A stretch of 64,000 bases of DNA. Source: a virus. The position numbers and the translations under genes are program-made. The stretch is taken from IMG/VR virus record IMGVR_UViG_3300047471_000729, positions 28,967 to 92,966 of that record. One strand, written 5' to 3'. How positions within the stretch are numbered: position 1 is the first letter of the stretch; each line of letters starts with the position of its first letter. Under the pieces are notes generated by a model. The model had not been told where the DNA came from. It ran no database searches and saw only the letters and a program-made list of their open reading frames with translations. Of the stretch, positions 24,982-33,105 are shown one piece after another.

Positions 24982-26250
24982 TTATGTTACTCTTAAGTTA
25001 TACTTAAGAAATCTTTTGACCAAAGTTGTTGACTTTATTCTACGTCGAGTTAATGCAGAAAGCATCATCATAGTTACTCCAACTATCACTATTGAAACTT
25101 TGTCGTTCATATCTCCCACAATGAAAATTGGTTGTAGAATTAATGTCATCAAAACTCCAGTACAAAATGTAACAAGAGAATTCTGACCTAAAAGAATGAC
25201 TGGCTTGGAAACAGTCCATCTTAAGAATTCACTCTCTCGACTGACAAAGCTATTAATAACAATCACCACTGCTAGAAAATTAGCTAGTCGGACTGGTGCT
25301 AGAAATTCTTTACTTTGAAATAGTCTCCATGGCAAACCACCAGGAAAGATGAGTTCATTTACCGATGGTATGCTAAAAATTGCGCATCCTATAACAATAG
25401 TCCAAGCTCCAATAGTTATCCAATTCCATTTATTAACTATATAAATTTCTCTGTTCTTAATCGGAATAAACTCTGGAATTAGAATTCTTCTTCTATGAGT
25501 TTGAAGATGTCGAATTGATGCACCTATGACAAATAGGAATTGCCATGACAAAGGATTTACCCAATGAGCACTGTTAAAATATGGAATATCCCACAATATA
25601 ATTAAAGTCGAAAAGTAAATTGAAAAGGAAACTAGTAACGTTACCAACACATTCTTCCTAAGAGCATATAGAATAATCGGAAGAATTGCTAGGAGCATCA
25701 TATATACTGGCAAAACTCCTAGAAATGGTACCTTAAACTTAAAAGAAACTAGCGCATCGATAGCTTGCTGAAAGACAGTATCAATTGAGATATAAGGAGA
25801 TGACTCACCAGAAATTACTACATACAAAAAGTAGAATAAGAAAATCAGAAAGTTGGCTATGTATAGCTTACCAACTCGTTTGTAAATTTTAGTAGCTGTT
25901 GGTCGTATTCCATAGTTATTCAACATACTTCCATAGACCAAATAAGAAATGTATCCTGAGATACAAATGAAAACCTCCGATGCATCGAAGAAAGTGAAAT
26001 AGCGAAGGAGTAGCGGTGATCCATGAACATGATCATAAAAGATCAAAATGAGAGCGATTCCTCGAAAGAAATCTACTCTGGGATCACGAGAGCTAAGGTA
26101 GTCAGCCGGCATCATTACACCGGTGGTACCGCGCCGATTCTCTTCAATCGGCAAAGTGTCGATATGACTTCCCTTCTGAAAATCAGCGCGTGGTTTTGGG
26201 AGACGGGACAATCTATGCTCCCAACGATACATCATTTCGGCGTAATCCAT
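24982..26250 (-). CDS. OpgC-like membrane acyltransferase
   Basis: 422 residues from the ATG behind AAAGGA; a TTG 27 bases upstream is the alternative. After a ~50-residue cytoplasmic N-terminus comes RDPRVDFFRGIALILIFYDHVHGSPLLLRYF, with the conserved His of the OpgC/acyltransferase-3 superfamily. SEVFICISGYISYLVYG and about ten hydrophobic helices follow. OpgC proteins succinylate periplasmic glucans in proteobacteria; related enzymes O-acylate surface sugars. Markedly AT-rich relative to neighbours, suggesting recent acquisition. It ends the ParB-like operon and converges on the primase. Likely alters the host envelope, for example to block superinfection (inference). Confidence 0.85.
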   Translation of the reverse strand: MDYAEMMYRWEHRLSRLPKPRADFQKGSHIDTLPIEENRRGTTGVMMPADYLSSRDPRVDFFRGIALILIFYDHVHGSPLLLRYFTFFDASEVFICISGYISYLVYGSMLNNYGIRPTATKIYKRVGKLYIANFLIFLFYFLYVVISGESSPYISIDTVFQQAIDALVSFKFKVPFLGVLPVYMMLLAILPIILYALRKNVLVTLLVSFSIYFSTLIILWDIPYFNSAHWVNPLSWQFLFVIGASIRHLQTHRRRILIPEFIPIKNREIYIVNKWNWITIGAWTIVIGCAIFSIPSVNELIFPGGLPWRLFQSKEFLAPVRLANFLAVVIVINSFVSRESEFLRWTVSKPVILLGQNSLVTFCTGVLMTLILQPIFIVGDMNDKVSIVIVGVTMMMLSALTRRRIKSTTLVKRFLKYNLRVT

Positions 26251-26261
26251 AACAGTTCCTT

Positions 26262-27518
26262 TCATCTCATAAACCAACGACTAATCACTTGCTTCACTCC
26301 TTTCATTGGGGAACCCCACCTTTGCCTTACTTCTTTGGCTTGTTTTTGTACTGTTATCTTTAATGGTGGATTGTGTCTTTTATGTAGTTCTTCAATTACA
26401 GCAGTGATGTCTCCTAACTTTCCATCAAAACCTACCTCAAGAACAGCTAGTGACGCAATCGAATAGGCTTCAAGCAGACGTGGTACCCATTGTGTTCTCC
26501 GCTTTAGATCCATTGGAAGGATCTTTTTCCCCACATTATTTTCAAGATTCACCCAGTTTATTGCCCGGATTTTCAGCGTTTCCATAGTTAGAAGAGCATC
26601 ATTCGGATAACCAAGTATTTTAATTTCATGTATCTTATTCCAAAACATCTGTTTATATTCATTAATCAAGCCCATTTCAAAGGTATAGCGCATGGCTCGG
26701 TGAAGTTTTTGATTACCTCGCTGTCCATGTTCCAAGTGGGTTAGTATGTGAAACCATGCGTCCTCAAACGGATCTCTACTGGGCTTCAGTCTAGGACGAC
26801 GATACTTGGTGATGGATGAAGGTGTAACTTCCACCACTTCCTTAACTTTGGGTAACGGTGCGGGTGGAGGCAACACAGGAGGAGTTAATAACTTAGGTGG
26901 TGCTTCCGGGTATACCTTGGGTGCACGTTTGCGCCTGGCCGCACCCGCGCGAGGTAGAGTAGATTTCTCAGGTGGAGCCTGAATTATCTCTGGTGGGATT
27001 GGTGGTACCTGCGCAGCATATGTCGCCGCTTCTGCTTCCCGACATCCGTTAATAAGTGCTGCAACCTTATCCAAATTAACCCCATTACCATTGGATTGCG
27101 GATTAGTTACAGAGACTTCGTTATTACAGGTAGGACATGTATAAGCAGGTTTTTGATTGGAAGATGGCCAATGGGATAGATAACGTTTATTCCCACAATC
27201 TACACAAGCAGTCGTATCAGGCTTAAGCCGAATAAAATCAGAACGTTGCAGACGGGGAATATTTCCCCGACTGTTTTTTCCCTGATCATCTTGACGCTCA
27301 ATGAGTGGGCGGACATATGATATAAATAACCGCCATCGGGCAGTATGCAAACCTACATCAATCGGTGAATCTCCTCTGCCATTAATCCGGGAGGATCGGC
27401 GGAGGGCTAGATGGGGTGGAATTGATTCTTCCACCCCAGCAAAGAGCCCTCCTAACCGAACCCAAGACTCTGGGTTCGCCGCTAGATTAGCGACGGTTTG
27501 TTGTCGCCAGGTTAGCAT
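26262..27518 (-). CDS. Zinc-ribbon and proline-rich hypothetical protein
   Basis: 418 residues, overlapping the upstream gene by 7 bases. A four-cysteine ribbon (CVDCGNKRYL ... CPTCNNEV) lies near residues 104-132. A Pro/Lys/Ala-rich linker (about 165-240) leads to a helical C-terminal domain (DAWFHILTHLEHGQRGNQKLHRAMRY; ENNVGKKILPMDLKRR). Not recognised as a whole. The operon context with ParB-like proteins suggests DNA binding or partition. Confidence 0.65.
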   Translation of the reverse strand: MLTWRQQTVANLAANPESWVRLGGLFAGVEESIPPHLALRRSSRINGRGDSPIDVGLHTARWRLFISYVRPLIERQDDQGKNSRGNIPRLQRSDFIRLKPDTTACVDCGNKRYLSHWPSSNQKPAYTCPTCNNEVSVTNPQSNGNGVNLDKVAALINGCREAEAATYAAQVPPIPPEIIQAPPEKSTLPRAGAARRKRAPKVYPEAPPKLLTPPVLPPPAPLPKVKEVVEVTPSSITKYRRPRLKPSRDPFEDAWFHILTHLEHGQRGNQKLHRAMRYTFEMGLINEYKQMFWNKIHEIKILGYPNDALLTMETLKIRAINWVNLENNVGKKILPMDLKRRTQWVPRLLEAYSIASLAVLEVGFDGKLGDITAVIEELHKRHNPPLKITVQKQAKEVRQRWGSPMKGVKQVISRWFMR

Positions 27519-28531
27519 ATCGGCGAGGCAGCCTGTGCTAACCCTGAGGATGCGGAACCACCCTGCATCCGAATGATCCTCTCGAGTTCGGCTTGCACCT
27601 TGTTGAGATGATCCTTCAAATCCAGAATCGCATTAAGGGAATCACGGGGATTTACCAATGCGGATAGATGCAGATGCTCAACTCCCTTGCTGGCCTGCCT
27701 GCTCAATCCACGGCAACCACCAATAAACTTTGTTCCCATAGTGGAGGAGGTCTTACCAACCCGGGACTTGATGCGACGCTGCTCTTCCTCGGCCTGATCG
27801 TGATACTTCTTAACCACGGCCATCTCAGCATCCTGTCCCTTGGTCTTTACGGCATTGACATCACGAACCATATTCTCAACCGTTCTGCCCGTGACGGAGT
27901 AGTAATGGGGCAGTTCGGCCGCCTTCTGATAGACGATATCTGAGCCGATTTTATTGAGAGCAATGATTGTGTTCTGGGGTTGATTGCCATTATCGAAGTC
28001 GAACCCCAGCTTCGATGCACGCTTAATCCCCTGATACTCATTCCAAGCACTCAATGCTGTGGCGGCGGGAATGTGGAACATCTTCGCCAGCTCAGGAATG
28101 GTAGTATTGGGAAACTTTTCGTGCATCGAGAAGATATGATGCGTGACATCTTGCCTGGTATCACGCTTGCCTTCGATACCGTTAAGCAAGCGCAGCAACA
28201 GCTCCTGACGATACTGATCAGGCTCAGTCACGATATAAGCATCATGCCAGTCGAGTTTGCAGTCCTTGGTCGCCTTAATCCGGTGCATTCCTGTACCGAC
28301 AAGGTATTTGGCTTGATCGACTGCAAAGACAACAATCGCCGGAAATGGAGCGCCCTCAAGCATGGCTAGGCCATACTCGTTGACGAGCAAATCATCAATT
28401 TTTCGCCTTAGACGAGCTGGATTTTCCTCACTCGCCTTGAGATCAATATCGCTGAATAGCAGTTTCTCCACATAGCGAAACTTGTAGTTACCCTGCTTAA
28501 ATAGGGCTTCAGTTCCTGCGTGTTTTGTCAT
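27512..28531 (-). CDS. ParB-like protein
   Basis: 339 residues, ATG after GAAAGGAAAGG. An N-terminal ParB/sulfiredoxin-like domain is suggested by YVEKLLFSDIDLKASEENPARLRR and PFPAIVVFAVDQAKYLVGTGMHRIKAT, where GMHR corresponds to the G-x-H-R nucleotide-binding motif. Next is a helix-turn-helix segment (TTIPELAKMFHIPAATALSAWNEYQG). The C-terminus is coiled-coil-like. ParB-type CTP switches and nucleases share this layout. Second member of a three-gene ParB-like set. Confidence 0.7.
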   Translation of the reverse strand: MTKHAGTEALFKQGNYKFRYVEKLLFSDIDLKASEENPARLRRKIDDLLVNEYGLAMLEGAPFPAIVVFAVDQAKYLVGTGMHRIKATKDCKLDWHDAYIVTEPDQYRQELLLRLLNGIEGKRDTRQDVTHHIFSMHEKFPNTTIPELAKMFHIPAATALSAWNEYQGIKRASKLGFDFDNGNQPQNTIIALNKIGSDIVYQKAAELPHYYSVTGRTVENMVRDVNAVKTKGQDAEMAVVKKYHDQAEEEQRRIKSRVGKTSSTMGTKFIGGCRGLSRQASKGVEHLHLSALVNPRDSLNAILDLKDHLNKVQAELERIIRMQGGSASSGLAQAASPIC

Positions 28532-28564
28532 AATCCTTTCCTTTCAATGTACGTCAGCAGTTAG

Positions 28565-28593
28565 TATATATATGCTCGCGCAACACATTGCAA
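28565..28593 (-). promoter_or_regulatory. TTGCAA-type promoter before the ParB-like gene at 27512
   Basis: Minus strand: TTGCAA, 17-base spacer starting TGTGTTGCGCGAGC, then TATATA. A second TTGCAA follows 17 bases upstream at 28611. Confidence 0.7.
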
Positions 28594-28621
28594 GCTATTT
28601 TTGCGACGGCTTGCAATTCAT

Positions 28622-29506
28622 TCATTCTTCCTCTATTAGTCCAGCTTCTCGTAATGCAGTTATATACGATTCGAGGTATGGAATCATTAGTTTCAACCGA
28701 TTGACTAATTCGGTTGCAGATCGACCAAAATCAATCTGTTCACCATTATCCGCCTCCCGACGTATATTATGTAAAAGTGCTTCTTGTATGGCAGTTACAA
28801 GTTTTCCAGGACTGTAATGTCGCGAATTCATAAAGTTTGAGATACTCAGTAGTCGGTCATCAATTAGTACCTTATCTCGAAGTAAGTTTGTAATTCTGGT
28901 GGGGTGTAGATGGACTCTACCATATTGTTGGGTAAAGGCTAGATGGTCCTGAATTGGTGCGTCTATTGGTGGACGTTCAACTTCACCCGGTTGTGTCCAT
29001 GGTGTTAGGGTCATTGGTGGTATAACAATAGGTGTTCGCCTAACTGGTGCTTGGCGAACAGGTGTTTGTCTGGTTAATGGTGGGGTGGTAGATCTTTGGG
29101 GTCGATTTTGTCTTAATTCCTTTATTTTGGCTGTTTGTTGAGTTTTGGTCATTCCTATGAAACGGTGTTGTTCAGGAATAGGTAGATCTCGAGCGATGAA
29201 CACAATTGAACCAATTGCAAATTCTTTTCGATCCATAAGCTCTATTATTTCTGGAATACCTTTCTCAACGACAGTCACTGCTTCATATGCTGTGCTTCTA
29301 TTACTAAGACCAACTCGTTTTGCTGCATCATCTGGACTTAGAAAAGCAACTCCAGTATACTGCAGTTGCTCTTGACGGTGGTCCCCACCATGCGGTCTCA
29401 CAATCTTCTTGAACCAACCGGCTCGTTCACTGATCTTGTAACCGTCTCGCATTTCGTTCTCGTCTATTTCAGGTATTATGATTTCATCGATGTTTATACT
29501 TGTCAT
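28622..29506 (-). CDS. ParB/KorB-like HTH protein
   Basis: 294 residues. Residues ~50-125 read SPDDAAKRVGLSNRSTAYEAVTVVEKGIPEIIELMDRKEFAIGSIVFIARDLPIPEQ, the helix-turn-helix and following helices typical of ParB/KorB central domains. Around it are a short acidic N-terminus and a Pro/Thr/Arg linker (TPVRQAPVRRTPIVIPP). The C-terminal domain is helical. The ParB nucleotide-binding domain itself is missing. Weak ribosome site. A terminator lies between it and the gene upstream, so expression may depend on read-through. Confidence 0.65.
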   Translation of the reverse strand: MTSINIDEIIIPEIDENEMRDGYKISERAGWFKKIVRPHGGDHRQEQLQYTGVAFLSPDDAAKRVGLSNRSTAYEAVTVVEKGIPEIIELMDRKEFAIGSIVFIARDLPIPEQHRFIGMTKTQQTAKIKELRQNRPQRSTTPPLTRQTPVRQAPVRRTPIVIPPMTLTPWTQPGEVERPPIDAPIQDHLAFTQQYGRVHLHPTRITNLLRDKVLIDDRLLSISNFMNSRHYSPGKLVTAIQEALLHNIRREADNGEQIDFGRSATELVNRLKLMIPYLESYITALREAGLIEEE

Positions 29507-29517
29507 TGTTCTATCTC

Positions 29518-29553
29518 ATAAAAGAGGAAGGCGGACGGCTGTTGCCGCCCGCC
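29518..29553 (-). terminator. Rho-independent terminator after the ParB-like gene at 29570
   Basis: On the minus strand GGCGGGCGGC pairs with GCCGTCCGCC (one G-U pair) around AACA, followed by TTCCTCTTTT. Strong GC stem. Confidence 0.85.
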
Positions 29554-29569
29554 CCCTTTGATCAGTTTC

Positions 29570-30559
29570 TTATTGTGCTGCTTCGGCCAGTTCTGCAGGT
29601 TCGATAAAGCGCGGGAAACGCTCATCGGTGCGCAGAAAGAGACCATTGCGACCAATTCCCTTATCCTGTTTAAACAGATTGAATGCCTTGATCAGCAGAG
29701 CGAGACGTGGACCATACTTAAGATCCATGTCGTTCTCCTGAGTAGACAACAACTTGTTACGCAGGTGCAGGATGGGATCATGTTCGTCAAGATTTGCTCC
29801 GGAACCCAGAGGACGGAAGAAATCCTCAAGCACATCGTTCCCGTAAAGCGTCAAGATCTTCGAAGCACTAAAGATCGCCGCCGGTTTGTTACCGATGACT
29901 TTGACTGCCGTAGGGTAGTTGGCCGAAACGTGATGTGCAGCGGCTCCCACCTCAGGATGCTGGCGACTATAATTCAGCACTTCAATATTAGTGAAGGGCC
30001 GAATGACAGGTTGCTTGTTGGTAACGACCAGTGCATTATGGTCGTATCGCCAAGCCAGCTTAATCGCACCCGCGACCGAAGCCGCCATGCCGTTTGCACC
30101 AGCTGTGTACAAGGCATCTGCCGCGTTCCTCGGCTTAGAATCGTCAATGAACGCAAACAGAGAGTCATGCACTGGTATATCACACACCACGTAAGTTTCG
30201 AATGTGACACCTGACATGTAGCAAGCCCATAGCCGATGCTGTGCATCCCACACTTGGCCATCAGTTGTGATCAAAATTGCCTGACCAGTCTTGATCCACA
30301 TGTCCGCAATCATGCAAGCGGCATACTTACGGATAGCTGAAAGTGAAAGCTTCCGATTTACCTTGTTACGCCGAAGGAGCTTCTCGGCGATTTCTGGTGT
30401 GATTGTGCACCAACCAGTGGTAACAGGAAGTTCGGTGGGAGGAAGTTGTGTAGCTGACCATTCATCGAACCTAGTGACCAACTCCTGAAAAGCTAGTGCA
30501 CTACAAGTATCAAGGTCGATGGTGACAGCTGGACTCCAAGTGGTATTAGGTTCTGGCAT
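29570..30559 (-). CDS. ParB-like nucleoid/partition-type phage protein
   Basis: 329 residues from the ATG behind AGAAAGGG; the longer frame upstream crosses the promoter. The core ITPEIAEKLLRRNKVNRKLSLSAIRKYAACMIADMWIKTGQAILITTDGQVWDAQHRLWACYMSG is a phage ParB-like domain with the G-Q-x-x-D-A-Q-H-R motif. A helical C-terminal half (ASKILTLYGNDVLEDFF, GPRLALLIKAFNLF) follows. First gene of the leftward ParB-like block. Likely DNA-associated and early; exact function unknown. Confidence 0.75.
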   Translation of the reverse strand: MPEPNTTWSPAVTIDLDTCSALAFQELVTRFDEWSATQLPPTELPVTTGWCTITPEIAEKLLRRNKVNRKLSLSAIRKYAACMIADMWIKTGQAILITTDGQVWDAQHRLWACYMSGVTFETYVVCDIPVHDSLFAFIDDSKPRNAADALYTAGANGMAASVAGAIKLAWRYDHNALVVTNKQPVIRPFTNIEVLNYSRQHPEVGAAAHHVSANYPTAVKVIGNKPAAIFSASKILTLYGNDVLEDFFRPLGSGANLDEHDPILHLRNKLLSTQENDMDLKYGPRLALLIKAFNLFKQDKGIGRNGLFLRTDERFPRFIEPAELAEAAQ

Positions 30560-30608
30560 TTTTACCCTTTCTTCTGTGCGGACGACAAATTGTCTGTTGC
30601 ACGCGCTT

Positions 30609-30637
30609 AATGTAGCGGAGTTCAAATTCGATTGCAA
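30609..30637 (-). promoter_or_regulatory. TTGCAA-type promoter of the ParB-like block
   Basis: Minus strand: TTGCAA, 17-base spacer, TACATT. It is 50 bases upstream of the start codon and back-to-back with the rightward site at 30719. Confidence 0.72.
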
Positions 30638-30718
30638 GATAAAAATTTTGCGTGTACTGCAATTGCAGATTATTGCATAACAGCTATGCAAAAACGCTTC
30701 AATCAACGCATTTTCTGC

Positions 30719-30747
30719 TTGCAATGAATTGCAAAATATGCTAGGCT
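30719..30747 (+). promoter_or_regulatory. Rightward TTGCAA-type promoter
   Basis: TTGCAA, 17-base spacer that itself contains a second TTGCAA, then TAGGCT. The next start is 132 bases downstream. Confidence 0.6.
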
Positions 30748-30754
30748 CATAATG

Positions 30755-30879
30755 CAGCAGGTTGCTGCGACCGTGTGCACAACGGGGTTCAATAACAGGG
30801 CAATCGCTCTGCCAACTATCTGGGTAGGAATGGCGAACCAGCAGCGACTTGTTGTACTATCTTTGGAAAGGACAGCATC
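30755..30879 (+). other. Long structured 5' leader
   Basis: No gene is visible between the promoter at 30719 and the GTG at 30880. The 125 bases contain short inverted repeats, GCAGC...GCTGC near the 5' end and GGGCA...TGCC in the middle. They could be a regulatory leader or a small RNA; no known riboswitch motif was recognised. Confidence 0.4.
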
Positions 30880-31050
30880 GTGGTATCAGCAAAAACATTA
30901 CAAGAGATTGCAAAGGTCATCTTAAGGCATGTTACACCTGAAGTGGCTGATGCGATATGCCAAGACCTGATGAAGGTTCAGGGAAACAAGAGTTATACAG
31001 ATACAGTTCATCATCTGGGAATTCTGCTTCAAAGGATCACCCTAATCTAG
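30880..31050 (+). CDS. Small hypothetical protein
   Basis: 56 residues, GTG start with GGAAAGGA upstream. Sequence VVSAKTLQEIAKVILRHVTPEVADAI, then LMKVQGNKSYTDTVHHLGILLQRI: a two- or three-helix bundle, amphipathic. Not recognised. It is bracketed by its own promoter and a 13-bp hairpin, indicating an independent transcription unit. Confidence 0.6.
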   Translation: MVSAKTLQEIAKVILRHVTPEVADAICQDLMKVQGNKSYTDTVHHLGILLQRITLI

Positions 31051-31055
31051 CCTTG

Positions 31056-31098
31056 AATTGAGTCTTGATTTCAGGCCTTTCTAAGTCAAGACTCAATT
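31056..31098 (+). terminator. Hairpin after the small gene at 30880
   Basis: AATTGAGTCTTGA pairs perfectly with TCAAGACTCAATT over a 17-base loop, followed by AGCCTTTTC. The U-run is short; likely terminator. Confidence 0.6.
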
Positions 31099-31107
31099 AG
31101 CCTTTTC

Positions 31108-31383
31108 ACTAATTCATAAAGTGATAAATAACTAAATTAACCTTTAGGTTAATGATGCGCGCGACCGTGCGTGCGCAGGCGTGCGTCATGCGCGCATATA
31201 TACGCGTACGCGCGCAAGACGATGTAAGAGTCAAGAAATTTTTGGTGCTGGCTCAAATCAGGTATTGCTTTTCGTCGCAAGATCAGTTATATATATCTTT
31301 GGAGGTGTAGTACCTCCCAGGCCGGTTTTGATGCGTTCCGGCAACCCATCAATAAACGCACGCGGGCCAGGAGGCCCTATTAA
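31108..31383. other. Non-coding region with Z-DNA-like tract and inverted repeats
   Basis: A TTAACC-TTTA-GGTTAA palindrome (about 31137-31152) is followed by about 65 bases of nearly alternating GC/GT/TA dinucleotides (about 31153-31220) including CGCGTACGCGCG. There is then an AT-rich stretch and two hairpins, GGAGGT...ACCTCC and GGGCC...GGCCC. The last one places AGGAGG of the next gene's ribosome site partly in its loop (31364-31377). No convincing gene is present. Such alternating tracts with AT-rich flanks are sometimes found at origins or regulatory loci. Confidence 0.5.
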
Positions 31384-31836
31384 ATGCCTGATGGTAACTT
31401 CAAACCACCCGCTCCACCCCTTCCAGCGACTATTGCTGATTGGGATGCAGCACGAGTCAATCGCAATTTGCCGAGGAGTCTCAATGATATTGTTGAAGAG
31501 ATTCATCGTCGGCTAGTTGTCGATGATTCAGAGACTGGTCGTGATTATCGTAAGTATCTGTTTGCTATTTGGCCAAGCGAAGCGATCGAAGGTGCGATCG
31601 TTTATGACGACGCCAAGGCAGCGATGATCATCCAGCAATTTGCGCAGGATGTTGGCATTGAAATTCCTGCGAGTAGCAACAAGATCGACCCGATCGTAAA
31701 GTCGCTGCACGTAACGCTAAGTCGTTATGAGCAGTCGAGAAAGCAACGTCGGGATGTGGTCCAAGGCATTCCTGTTACTCGTCGTCGTGGTCGTCCGCGT
31801 CGTAATCAGACCGACGATAACAACAACAACGAGTAG
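31384..31836 (+). CDS. Hypothetical protein with AT-hook-like tail
   Basis: 150 residues. Proline-rich N-terminus (FKPPAPPLPAT), helical centre (LNDIVEEIHRRLVVDDSETGRDYRKYLFAIW; AKAAMIIQQFAQDVGI) and a basic C-terminus TRRRGRPRRN, which contains the R-G-R-P core of an AT-hook minor-groove binder, then an Asp/Asn tail. Probably DNA-binding. A strong terminator follows directly, so it forms its own unit. Confidence 0.65.
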   Translation: MPDGNFKPPAPPLPATIADWDAARVNRNLPRSLNDIVEEIHRRLVVDDSETGRDYRKYLFAIWPSEAIEGAIVYDDAKAAMIIQQFAQDVGIEIPASSNKIDPIVKSLHVTLSRYEQSRKQRRDVVQGIPVTRRRGRPRRNQTDDNNNNE

Positions 31837-31845
31837 GTATCTTGG

Positions 31846-31874
31846 GTGAGGGGGATCAGCCCCCCTCACTTTTT
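31846..31874 (+). terminator. Rho-independent terminator
   Basis: GTGAGGGGG pairs with CCCCCTCAC, then TTTTT. It sits 10 bases beyond the preceding stop and just before the next gene's ribosome site. Confidence 0.9.
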
Positions 31875-31888
31875 ATAAGGATGTAACA

Positions 31889-32983
31889 ATGCCTGAGGAT
31901 AATGTCTTTCCAATGCCAACACCGTTAGATCGACTAGCTGCCTTAATCCCACGAGATCTTGAGCGGCAGAAACTTGGCCGTCAAGAATGGATTGAAGGGT
32001 CATTCAATCTTTGTATCCACCTCGCTGAAGCTAAGGCACTTCATCCAGCGACTGTTGAATTCAGTCAGTGGTGTACTGATAACGGTTTTGGTGAGACCGT
32101 TATTAGTTCTGATAAAAGAGCCGCCGCTATTAAAATGGGTCAGCAACCTGAGGCTTTACGTGTAGCATTAGAAATAACAAAACGTAGTTCGTTAGAAACA
32201 ATCTACGATAACGACTTTAGAAGCTCGACTTCGGAACGTTCCGAAGTCGATAGCCGCGCGGATAGCTCAAACGAACCAACACCAACACCAACACCAACAC
32301 CAACACCAACACCAACACCAACACCAACACCAACACCAACACCAACTAATACAACTACATCAAGACCAACACCAACACCAACTAATACAACTACATCAAG
32401 ACCAAGAACGGAGAGACCAGTGCAAGAGCCACCTCGTGATAGGGTAGACGAGGTTCTTCGTCGACTGGATGCAGGAGAACCAGTCACTAGGGTTGTAATT
32501 GCTGAAGTGTTTAATTGTGGTGAAACCGCAGCATCAAATGCAATCCTTGTAGCGCAAGTGGAACGTCGGATTAGACAGGAACCCACTCCAGTTGCTGTTA
32601 CTGAGATGCCGGAGAATATGCGACAACGTTACGAAGCCGCAGTTCGAAAGGCAAGGCGGGAGTTGAAAGTAGAAATCACTGCTGAAGTAAGAGCAGAAGT
32701 TCATGCTAATTACGATGTAATGATTTCGGGTGTGAGGAGACGACTTGAGCGGGCAGATCGACTTATTGCGCGTGATCGTGGTCTTATGCTTCGTCAGGAT
32801 TATCGAAAACTTCTCGCTGCCTTGCATGTGGATCATAATACGTATGAACATGCGCGCGAGATGTTTGAACTAGTAAAACGGCTAGAAGATGTTCTGGTAA
32901 AACCAGATGATCCACCTAGCCTAACTTTACCAACCAGTGCTGCGGGTCTTGCCGAATGGGCTAGACAACATAGAAGCAACTAG
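31889..32983 (+). CDS. Two-domain protein with Pro-Thr repeat linker
   Basis: 364 residues, ATG after AAGGATG. N-terminal domain (residues ~10-110) reads EWIEGSFNLCIHLAEAKALHPATVEFSQWCTDNG, SDKRAAAIKMG, a helical pattern found in some phage DNA-metabolism accessory proteins. Residues 130-153 are twelve Pro-Thr dipeptides, followed by TNTTTSR repeats. The C-terminal domain has a possible helix-turn-helix (RVVIAEVFNCGETAASNAILVAQVERRI) and a long basic coiled coil (RYEAAVRKARRELKVEITAEVRAEV). Function unknown. The linker is encoded by a hexanucleotide repeat and can change length in frame. Confidence 0.68.
   Translation: MPEDNVFPMPTPLDRLAALIPRDLERQKLGRQEWIEGSFNLCIHLAEAKALHPATVEFSQWCTDNGFGETVISSDKRAAAIKMGQQPEALRVALEITKRSSLETIYDNDFRSSTSERSEVDSRADSSNEPTPTPTPTPTPTPTPTPTPTPTPTNTTTSRPTPTPTNTTTSRPRTERPVQEPPRDRVDEVLRRLDAGEPVTRVVIAEVFNCGETAASNAILVAQVERRIRQEPTPVAVTEMPENMRQRYEAAVRKARRELKVEITAEVRAEVHANYDVMISGVRRRLERADRLIARDRGLMLRQDYRKLLAALHVDHNTYEHAREMFELVKRLEDVLVKPDDPPSLTLPTSAAGLAEWARQHRSN
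32225..32250. repeat. Perfect 26-nt palindrome inside a coding region
   Basis: The sequence reads identically on both strands (centre GGAACGTTCC, arms TCGACTTC / GAAGTCGA). It lies exactly at the junction between the first domain and the repeat linker of the host gene. Possible cruciform, operator or recombination remnant. Confidence 0.85.
32276..32347 (+). repeat. Hexanucleotide tandem repeat (CCAACA)x12
   Basis: Twelve uninterrupted copies encode Pro-Thr dipeptides (the last copy ends ACT). A shorter three-copy run follows at about 32370-32382 within a duplicated unit. Slippage would lengthen or shorten the linker by two residues without frameshift. Confidence 0.92.
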
Positions 32984-32991
32984 CGAATGTA

Positions 32992-33044
32992 AGCCTTTAA
33001 TTCTTAAAGGCTAAAAAGGCCCCGCCTTCGGGCGGGGCTTTTTT
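32992..33044 (+). terminator. Tandem hairpins, strong terminator
   Basis: First hairpin AGCCTTT...AAAGGCT (32992-33012). Second is GCCCCGCC-TTCG-GGCGGGGC followed by six T (33019-33044), a textbook terminator with UUCG tetraloop. Confidence 0.93.
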
Positions 33045-33076
33045 ATGTCTGATTTAATAATTCTAGATTGAATAGC

Positions 33077-33085
33077 CGTATATTA
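33077..33085 (+). promoter_or_regulatory. CGTATATTA -10-like element
   Basis: CGTATATTA lies 21 bases before the next start, just after a strong terminator, with no -35 hexamer. It matches the CGTATAAT class at 37303, 50663 and 58937. Confidence 0.45.
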
Positions 33086-33105
33086 GCTAGGCGGAGGGAA
33101 GCCTA

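Noticed and set aside
24938-25186. Plus-strand ORF in the tail of the OpgC-like gene
   Set aside because: It lies antisense to a clear membrane-protein gene and has no start context.
30761-30880. tRNA-like string on the minus strand (TTGGCAGAGC)
   Set aside because: It resembles a D-arm, but the required D-stem, anticodon stem and acceptor stem do not pair.
31152-31310. 52-codon ORF within the alternating GC/TA tract
   Set aside because: No good ribosome site, low-complexity composition and a protein dominated by repeated Arg-Ala/Val; more likely a by-product of the tract.
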